A DNA stretch of 41,121 nucleotides from Clostridia bacterium (lineage in GTDB: Bacteria; Bacillota; Clostridia; Oscillospirales; CAG-272): positions 1-41,121 of the forward strand of contig JAFQWY010000159.1 in assembly GCA_017407225.1 (NCBI GenBank). Reading direction: 5' to 3'. This document shows positions 36,252 to 41,121 of the stretch, in pieces (within the stretch, counting starts at the first letter, position 1; each line of letters begins with the position of its first letter). Position numbers and translations under genes: made by a program. The notes beneath the pieces are model-generated. The model saw only the letters and a program-made list of their open reading frames with translations, did no database searches and was not told the origin of the DNA.

Positions 36252-36704
36252 ATGAAAATCAAGCGACACAACAAAATTCTTGAGATCATCGAGAATTACA
36301 ACATCGAAACCCAGGAGGAGCTGATCGCCAAGCTGAGACTGGCCGGTTTCGATGTGACCCAGGCAACCGTATCCCGCGACATCCGTGAACTGAAACTGCT
36401 CAAGCAGATGTCCGATATGGGAACCTACAAGTACGTGGTTCCCAAGAACAACCACAGCGAAAACCAGCACGTGTACAGCCGTGCGTTGGCAAGCTCCATC
36501 AAGAGCGTGGATTCTTCCATGAACGATATCGTCATCAAGACCTATCCCGGCATGGCTCAGGCCGTTGCGGCAGGGGTTGACTCCCTGCACGAAAGCGACA
36601 TTCTGGGCTGCGTGGCAGGGGATGACTGCATCATCATCGTGACCCGCGACACCGATTCCGCAGTTGCCATTGCACACCGCATCACCAAGCTGATCAATTC
36701 CTGA
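36252..36704 (+). CDS. argR: Arginine repressor ArgR/AhrC family
   Basis: Arginine-responsive hexameric transcription regulator of arginine synthesis and catabolism. The 150-residue protein shows a winged helix-turn-helix (EILEIIEN to QATVSRDIRELKLLKQM) and a C-terminal oligomerisation and arginine-binding domain, with GMAQAVAAGVDSL and GDDCIIIVTRDTDSA (the Asp-Asp pair that binds arginine). ATG 36252 follows AAAGGA. The 57-nt AT-rich gap ahead of it contains a TGAACAATAATTTTTA stretch vaguely like an ARG half-site, but it is not good enough to call. Its place before recN is as in Bacillus. Confidence 0.94.
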   Translation: MKIKRHNKILEIIENYNIETQEELIAKLRLAGFDVTQATVSRDIRELKLLKQMSDMGTYKYVVPKNNHSENQHVYSRALASSIKSVDSSMNDIVIKTYPGMAQAVAAGVDSLHESDILGCVAGDDCIIIVTRDTDSAVAIAHRITKLINS

Positions 36705-36708
36705 GAAA

Positions 36709-38400
36709 ATGCTCTGGAATCTCTATATCGAGAACATCGCCGTGGCGAAGCAGCTGGAGATTTCCTTCAGAGAAGGCTTCACCGTCATCACCGGGCAGAC
36801 CGGAGCCGGCAAGTCCATTATCATAGACAGCCTGCTTCTGCTGTGCGGCGCCAAGAACGGCCGTGAGCTGATCCGCAGCGGCGAGGAGAAAGCGGTGGTT
36901 TCCGCCATTTTCGGATGCGCGGAGTCTTCTGCCGTTCGTCTTGCTGAGCTGGGTTATCCCGCGGATGAAAACGGGGAACTGGAAATCAGCCGAACGATCA
37001 ATGCAGACGGACGCTCCACGGCGAAAATCGGAAGGAAAACGGTGCCCATTTCCGCGCTGAAGGAGGTTTCCTCCGTTCTGCTGGGCATCCAGACCCAGAG
37101 TGAACGGAGCGCATTTGCCGACAAATCCACCTATCCCGCACTTCTCGATGCCTTTGCGGATACCGAAGAAGAACTGAAAACCTACGCCGCGGCATATGAA
37201 AAGCTGACGGACGTACGGAATCAGCTGGCAGATCTGAAAAAGGCCATGAGCGAGCGGGAGATGATGCTGGATATTCTACGGTATCAGAAAAAGGAAATCG
37301 ACGCCGCGAAATTTTCTGCCGATGACGAGGAAGAGAGGCTGATCCGCCTGCGGACACGGCTGAAATCCATCGAACGGGTGGCGAAATACTCCGGCGTGGT
37401 CACAAAATCCCTGGCGCACAGCGAGAAAGGCGTCACAGCGGCGTACCTGATCGAACGTGCCGAAAACGCTCTGTCCCAGCTGACGGATGTGGTGGAAGGC
37501 GCCGACGAGATGGTGCAGAAGCTGACGGAATACCGGTATGAGCTGATCGACATCGCCGAACGGGTACAGGATGCTCTTGGCGACGAGATCGACAATCCGG
37601 CCGAAAAGCTGAATCAGGTGGAATCCCGGCTGTCCCTCATTGAACGGCTGGAGAAGAAATACGGCGCGACCATTCCCGAAATCAAGGCAAAGCGTGCGGA
37701 AATCGCTAAGCGCATTGCCGATCTTGAGGAAGGAGATATCCGTCTCACCGAACTCCAGCATGAGGAAGAAAAATGCATCTCCGAAGCAGCGGAAGCCGCA
37801 AAACTGCTCAGCGAAAAGCGCCAGTCTGCGGCTGTGACTCTGGCGGACGAGATTGTCGCATCCCTCCGTTTCCTGGATATGCCCAAGGTGCGCTTCCGCA
37901 TTTCCGTCACTCCCATGCACGATGCATCGGGCGGATTTGTGTTCCGGCAGGACGGTTACGACGACGTGGATTTCCTGATTTCCGTCAATACCGGTGAGGA
38001 TATCCAGTCCCTGGGCAAGGTATCCTCCGGCGGCGAGCTGTCCAGAATTACTCTGGCGGTGAAAACTGCCATGGCGGGCAAAAACGACTCCGGCACCCTG
38101 ATTTTCGATGAAATCGACGCGGGTGTGTCCGGCAGTACCTCCGAACGGATCGGCATCATGCTTGCCAGACTCGCGGAGAACGCACAGGTCATCTCCGTCA
38201 CCCACTCCCCCCAGATCGCATCCCTCGCCGGGTGTCATCTGCTGATTCAGAAGAAAGAGTCCGACGGCAGAACCGAAAGCTCCGTACACGAAATCACCGG
38301 GGAAGAGAGAACGGCGGAAATTGCCCGGATCATCGGCGGCATCAATGTCACCGAAAAACAGCTGGCTGCAGCACGGGAAATGCTCGGCCGCAATGCATGA
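36709..38400 (+). CDS. recN: DNA repair protein RecN
   Basis: SMC-like ATPase that gathers DNA ends during double-strand break repair. The 563-residue protein has Walker A GQTGAGKS (Lys35) at the N terminus, a long central coiled coil with heptad-type charge pattern (about 150-360), and C-terminal signature SSGGELSRITLAVK followed by Walker B LIFDEIDAGVSGST and a His switch (VTHSPQIASLAG). ATG 36709 is 4 nt after argR, with only a weak ribosome binding site. In Bacillus spoIVB and spo0A come next; here tyrS does. Confidence 0.95.
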   Translation: MLWNLYIENIAVAKQLEISFREGFTVITGQTGAGKSIIIDSLLLLCGAKNGRELIRSGEEKAVVSAIFGCAESSAVRLAELGYPADENGELEISRTINADGRSTAKIGRKTVPISALKEVSSVLLGIQTQSERSAFADKSTYPALLDAFADTEEELKTYAAAYEKLTDVRNQLADLKKAMSEREMMLDILRYQKKEIDAAKFSADDEEERLIRLRTRLKSIERVAKYSGVVTKSLAHSEKGVTAAYLIERAENALSQLTDVVEGADEMVQKLTEYRYELIDIAERVQDALGDEIDNPAEKLNQVESRLSLIERLEKKYGATIPEIKAKRAEIAKRIADLEEGDIRLTELQHEEEKCISEAAEAAKLLSEKRQSAAVTLADEIVASLRFLDMPKVRFRISVTPMHDASGGFVFRQDGYDDVDFLISVNTGEDIQSLGKVSSGGELSRITLAVKTAMAGKNDSGTLIFDEIDAGVSGSTSERIGIMLARLAENAQVISVTHSPQIASLAGCHLLIQKKESDGRTESSVHEITGEERTAEIARIIGGINVTEKQLAAAREMLGRNA

Positions 38401-38407
38401 CAAAGCA

Positions 38408-38426
38408 AATAATATTCAATATTATT
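38408..38426 (+). promoter_or_regulatory. Perfect 19-bp AT palindrome ahead of tyrS
   Basis: AATAATATT-C-AATATTATT is a perfect 9-1-9 inverted repeat in the 58-nt recN-tyrS gap, followed by TATAAAAC. As RNA its 1-nt centre would not close well, so it looks more like a protein binding site in DNA than a hairpin. No -35 element was found. The binding protein is unknown. Confidence 0.45.
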
Positions 38427-38458
38427 ATAAAACAACAACTCACAGGAGCAAAACCAAA

Positions 38459-39685
38459 ATGACTATTTTTGACGAACTCAAAGCGCGCGGCCTGATCGCG
38501 CAGATGACTGACGAAGATCAGATCAGAGACCTTATCAACAACGGTAAGGCTACTTTCTATATCGGCTTCGACCCCACAGCGGACTCCCTCCACGTAGGTC
38601 ACTTCATGGCTCTCTGCCTGATGAAGAGACTCCAGATGGCAGGCAACCGTCCCATCGCCCTCATCGGCGGCGGTACCGCAATGATCGGCGACCCCTCCGG
38701 CAGAACCGATATGCGTTCCATGATGACCCGCGAAACCATCCAGCACAACTGCGACTGCTTCAAGAAGCAGATGGAACGCTTCATCGAATTCGGTGAAGGC
38801 AAAGCGCAGATGGTCAACAACGCAGACTGGCTCCTCGACCTCAACTATATTGACGTTCTCCGTGAAGTCGGCGCATGCTTCTCCGTCAACAACATGCTCC
38901 GTGCGGAATGCTACAAGCAGAGAATGGAAAAGGGCCTCTCCTTCCTCGAATTCAACTACATGATCATGCAGTCCTACGACTTCTACTACCTGTACAAGAA
39001 TTACAACTGCAACTTCCAGTTCGGCGGCAACGACCAGTGGTCCAACATGCTCGGCGGTACCGAACTGATCCGCCGCAAGCTTGGTGAAGATGCACATGCG
39101 ATGACCATCACCCTCCTTCTCAATTCCGAAGGCAAGAAGATGGGTAAGACCGCATCCGGTGCCGTGTGGCTTGATCCGAACAAGACCTCTCCGTTCGATT
39201 TCTACCAGTACTGGAGAAACGTCGGCGACCAGGACGTTCTGAAGTGCATCCGTATGCTCACCTTCCTCCCTCTCGAACAGATCGACGAAATGGACAAGTG
39301 GGAAGGCAGCCAGCTTAACACCGCAAAGGAAATCCTCGCATACGAACTCACCAAGCTCGTACACGGCGAAGAAGAAGCAAACAAGGCACAGGCTGCAGCA
39401 AAGGCTCTCTTTGCAGCAGGCGGCGCATCTGCGGAAAATATGCCCACCACTGTTCTCACCGCAGACGACTTCACCGACGGTAAGCTCCTTGTCATCGACA
39501 TGCTTCTCAAGACCAAGCTCGCTGCTTCCAAGAGCGAAGCAAGACGCCTCATCCAGCAGGGCGGCGTTCTGATCGCTGACGCAAAGGTGGACTCCCTTGA
39601 AGCGACGATCGACGAATCCGCAGTGGAAGGCGACGGTCTGATCGTAAAGAAGGGTAAGAAGACCTATCACAAGATTACCAAGTAA
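38459..39685 (+). CDS. tyrS: Tyrosyl-tRNA synthetase
   Basis: Class I synthetase that charges tRNA-Tyr. The 408-residue protein has the HIGH-type motif HVGH (45-48), the tyrosine pocket YIGFDPTADSLHVGH and QFGGNDQWSN, the KMSKS-type loop KMGKT (227-231), and a C-terminal S4 RNA-binding domain (SEARRLIQQGGVLI). ATG 38459 lies 11 nt behind AGGAG, a somewhat long spacing. Codon bias is the strongest of this half of the window. The 58-nt upstream gap is far too short for a T-box leader, so tyrosine starvation control, if any, must act elsewhere. Confidence 0.96.
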   Translation: MTIFDELKARGLIAQMTDEDQIRDLINNGKATFYIGFDPTADSLHVGHFMALCLMKRLQMAGNRPIALIGGGTAMIGDPSGRTDMRSMMTRETIQHNCDCFKKQMERFIEFGEGKAQMVNNADWLLDLNYIDVLREVGACFSVNNMLRAECYKQRMEKGLSFLEFNYMIMQSYDFYYLYKNYNCNFQFGGNDQWSNMLGGTELIRRKLGEDAHAMTITLLLNSEGKKMGKTASGAVWLDPNKTSPFDFYQYWRNVGDQDVLKCIRMLTFLPLEQIDEMDKWEGSQLNTAKEILAYELTKLVHGEEEANKAQAAAKALFAAGGASAENMPTTVLTADDFTDGKLLVIDMLLKTKLAASKSEARRLIQQGGVLIADAKVDSLEATIDESAVEGDGLIVKKGKKTYHKITK

Positions 39686-39687
39686 GA

Positions 39688-40389
39688 ATGAAACAATATC
39701 AATATCTGTTATTCGACGCGGATAACACGTTATTTGATTTTACAAAGGCGGAGTACCTGTCCTTCCGGGACACGTGCTCCGCATGCAATGTCAGCTATTC
39801 GGAAGAACTGTACGATCAGTACTCCGCGATCAACGACCGTTTGTGGAAGCTCCTCGAACAGGGCGGGATCAAACTGGACGCACTGAAAATCGAACGGTTC
39901 CGTGAACTCCTGCTCAAAAACGGCTTCACGGACGACGATGTGACGCTGACGAAAGCGCTCGAAATGCGGGACAGTTATATGGAAAACCTCGCGATGCAGA
40001 CCTGTCTTGTCGACGGTGCGGAAGACATCTGCCGGAAACTGGCGGAGAAGTACGAGCTGTACATCGTCACCAACGGGATCAGCAAAATCCAGCGTTCCCG
40101 CTTCGGACGATCCGTTCTGCAGCCGTACTTCCGGGATCTGTTTATTTCCGAGGAAATCGGAGCGGGCAAGCCGGCGCCGGAATATTATGACCACGTTCTC
40201 CGTACAATCGGATGTACGGAGAAGCGGGCATACCTCGCGATCGGCGATTCTCTGACGTCGGACTGTGCCGGCGCTGTGAATTACGGTCTTGATATCTGTT
40301 ATTTCAATCCGAAGAACAGGCCGGACGGCGGTCTGAAGATGACCTATACCATTCAACATCTGTCGGAACTTGAGGCGATCCTGCTTTAA
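39688..40389 (+). CDS. HAD-family phosphatase, YjjG-like (pyrimidine 5'-nucleotidase-like)
   Basis: The HAD superfamily contains phosphatases with an Asp nucleophile. In this 233-residue protein motif I is FDADNTLFDF (nucleophile Asp11), motif II VTNG, the lysine GAGKPAPEYYD, and the acidic motif IGDSLTSDCAG. The cap domain is a helical C1 cap. The overall pattern is that of YjjG, a nucleotidase for non-canonical pyrimidine nucleotides, so a house-cleaning role is plausible but unproven. It starts 2 nt after tyrS, with no proper ribosome binding site in the gap, suggesting coupling. murB follows after 28 nt. Confidence 0.85.
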   Translation: MKQYQYLLFDADNTLFDFTKAEYLSFRDTCSACNVSYSEELYDQYSAINDRLWKLLEQGGIKLDALKIERFRELLLKNGFTDDDVTLTKALEMRDSYMENLAMQTCLVDGAEDICRKLAEKYELYIVTNGISKIQRSRFGRSVLQPYFRDLFISEEIGAGKPAPEYYDHVLRTIGCTEKRAYLAIGDSLTSDCAGAVNYGLDICYFNPKNRPDGGLKMTYTIQHLSELEAILL

Positions 40390-40417
40390 GCTCTGTTTAT
40401 CGTATTCGGAGGTCAAT

Positions 40418-41121
40418 GTGACTCACAACCTTACCATGCTCAAGACGCTTGCGGAAGCGTACAACAACAACGAAAACAAAATAGAGATCCGTCAGAATGA
40501 GCCGATGAGCCGCCATACCACCTTCCGTATTGGCGGTTCTGCCGCTTTATTTCTGATCCCGCAGACGGTCGGTGCGCTGACCGATCTGTGCGGTATGATC
40601 CGCGAAACCGGTGCACGATACTATATTCTCGGCAACGGAAGCAACCTCCTTTTCGACGACAGCGGCTTTGACGGCGCGGTTGTCTCCATGGGAGCCCTTA
40701 CCGGAATCTGTGTGGAAGGGAACCGTATCACGGCAGAATCCGGCGCACAGCTCATGAATGTCTGCAAAAAATCGCGTGACGCGGGACTTGCCGGACTGGA
40801 ATTTGCATACGGTATTCCCGGATCCGTCGGCGGCGCAGTATACATGAACGCAGGTGCGTACGGCGGAGAAACCGCGCATGTCCTGCAGGAAAGCACCTAT
40901 CTCGATCCGTCCGACCTTACCGTTCACACCATTCCGCTGTCCGAACATAAATATGGCTACCGCGAAAGCATCTATAAGCACAGCAATTTCATTATTCTTT
41001 CTGCCGTTTTTGAACTGCACGAAGGAGATACCGAAGAAATCGGCGCTATGATGAACGATTACATGAACCGCCGCATCACCAAGCAGCCGCTCGATTACCC
41101 GAGCGCGGGCAGCGTCTTCAA
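40418..41121 (+). CDS. murB: UDP-N-acetylenolpyruvoylglucosamine reductase, N-terminal part (runs off the window)
   Basis: FAD-dependent enzyme that reduces UDP-GlcNAc-enolpyruvate to UDP-MurNAc for peptidoglycan. 234 codons are in the window, without a stop. The visible blocks are RHTTFRIGGSA (FAD domain), LGNGSNLLFDDSGFDG, FAYGIPGSVGGAVYMNAGAY, KYGYRESIY and RRITKQPLDYPSAGSVF. This is the type II form pattern. GTG 40418 is chosen, 5 nt after GGAGG (40408-40412); ATG at 40416 is out of frame and stops at once, and a second option is ATG 40436. The C-terminal catalytic Glu lies beyond the window. Confidence 0.95.
   Translation, partial: MTHNLTMLKTLAEAYNNNENKIEIRQNEPMSRHTTFRIGGSAALFLIPQTVGALTDLCGMIRETGARYYILGNGSNLLFDDSGFDGAVVSMGALTGICVEGNRITAESGAQLMNVCKKSRDAGLAGLEFAYGIPGSVGGAVYMNAGAYGGETAHVLQESTYLDPSDLTVHTIPLSEHKYGYRESIYKHSNFIILSAVFELHEGDTEEIGAMMNDYMNRRITKQPLDYPSAGSVF

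Overview
The window looks like chromosomal core DNA from an endospore-forming Clostridia (Firmicutes), probably in or near the Oscillospirales/Christensenellales. The evidence is a PolC-type DNA polymerase III, spoIVA, the tsf-pyrH-frr-uppS-cdsA-dxr-rseP-ispG-polC order, the nusB-xseA-xseB-ispA-tlyA-nadK-argR-recN order, GGAGG ribosome binding sites with frequent GTG/TTG starts, and canonical TTGACA/TATAAT-type promoters. Placement below class is inference. No tRNA, rRNA, CRISPR array, transposase or phage gene was seen.

Layout. (1) 1-11311, plus strand: end of tsf, a terminator and a new promoter, then pyrH, frr, uppS, cdsA, dxr, rseP, ispG and polC. These link translation (EF-Ts, RRF), UMP supply, the undecaprenyl carrier, phospholipid precursor, MEP isoprenoid synthesis, intramembrane proteolysis and replication. 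(2) 11457-13771: a DUF554 membrane protein and spoIVA, separated by a strong hairpin that also covers the spoIVA ribosome binding site. (3) 13827-15180, minus strand: an SGNH esterase and a glycerophosphodiesterase in a two-gene operon. Next come a cardiolipin synthase (plus) and trmL (minus), whose stop codons overlap. (4) 17553-22484, plus strand: secA and two related, unrecognised membrane proteins 15 nt apart. (5) 22526-29239, more accessory: a glycyl radical enzyme without a neighbouring activase and a large solute-binding-like lipoprotein (both minus), then a second glycerophosphodiesterase and a membrane-anchored hypothetical protein (plus). (6) 29295-30439, minus strand: trmO and a small DUF3021-like membrane protein. 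(7) 30642-41121, plus strand: a consensus promoter followed by nusB, a TsaD/Kae1 paralogue, xseA, xseB, ispA, tlyA, nadK, argR, recN, tyrS, a HAD phosphatase and the first two thirds of murB.

How the genes work together: dxr and ispG (MEP pathway), ispA (farnesyl-PP) and uppS (undecaprenyl-PP) form a route to the lipid carrier used by the wall pathway in which MurB acts. CdsA and the cardiolipin synthase act in phospholipid synthesis. The glycerophosphodiesterases could recycle lipid headgroups. Compared with the Bacillus arrangement, proS is absent before polC, dxs is absent between ispA and tlyA, and spoIVB/spo0A are absent after recN.

I did not find a clear multi-gene undescribed system. 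The items most worth a second look are the atypical glycyl radical enzyme with its lipoprotein partner, the spoIVA hairpin/TTG start, the palindromic secA control region, and the two membrane proteins behind secA.
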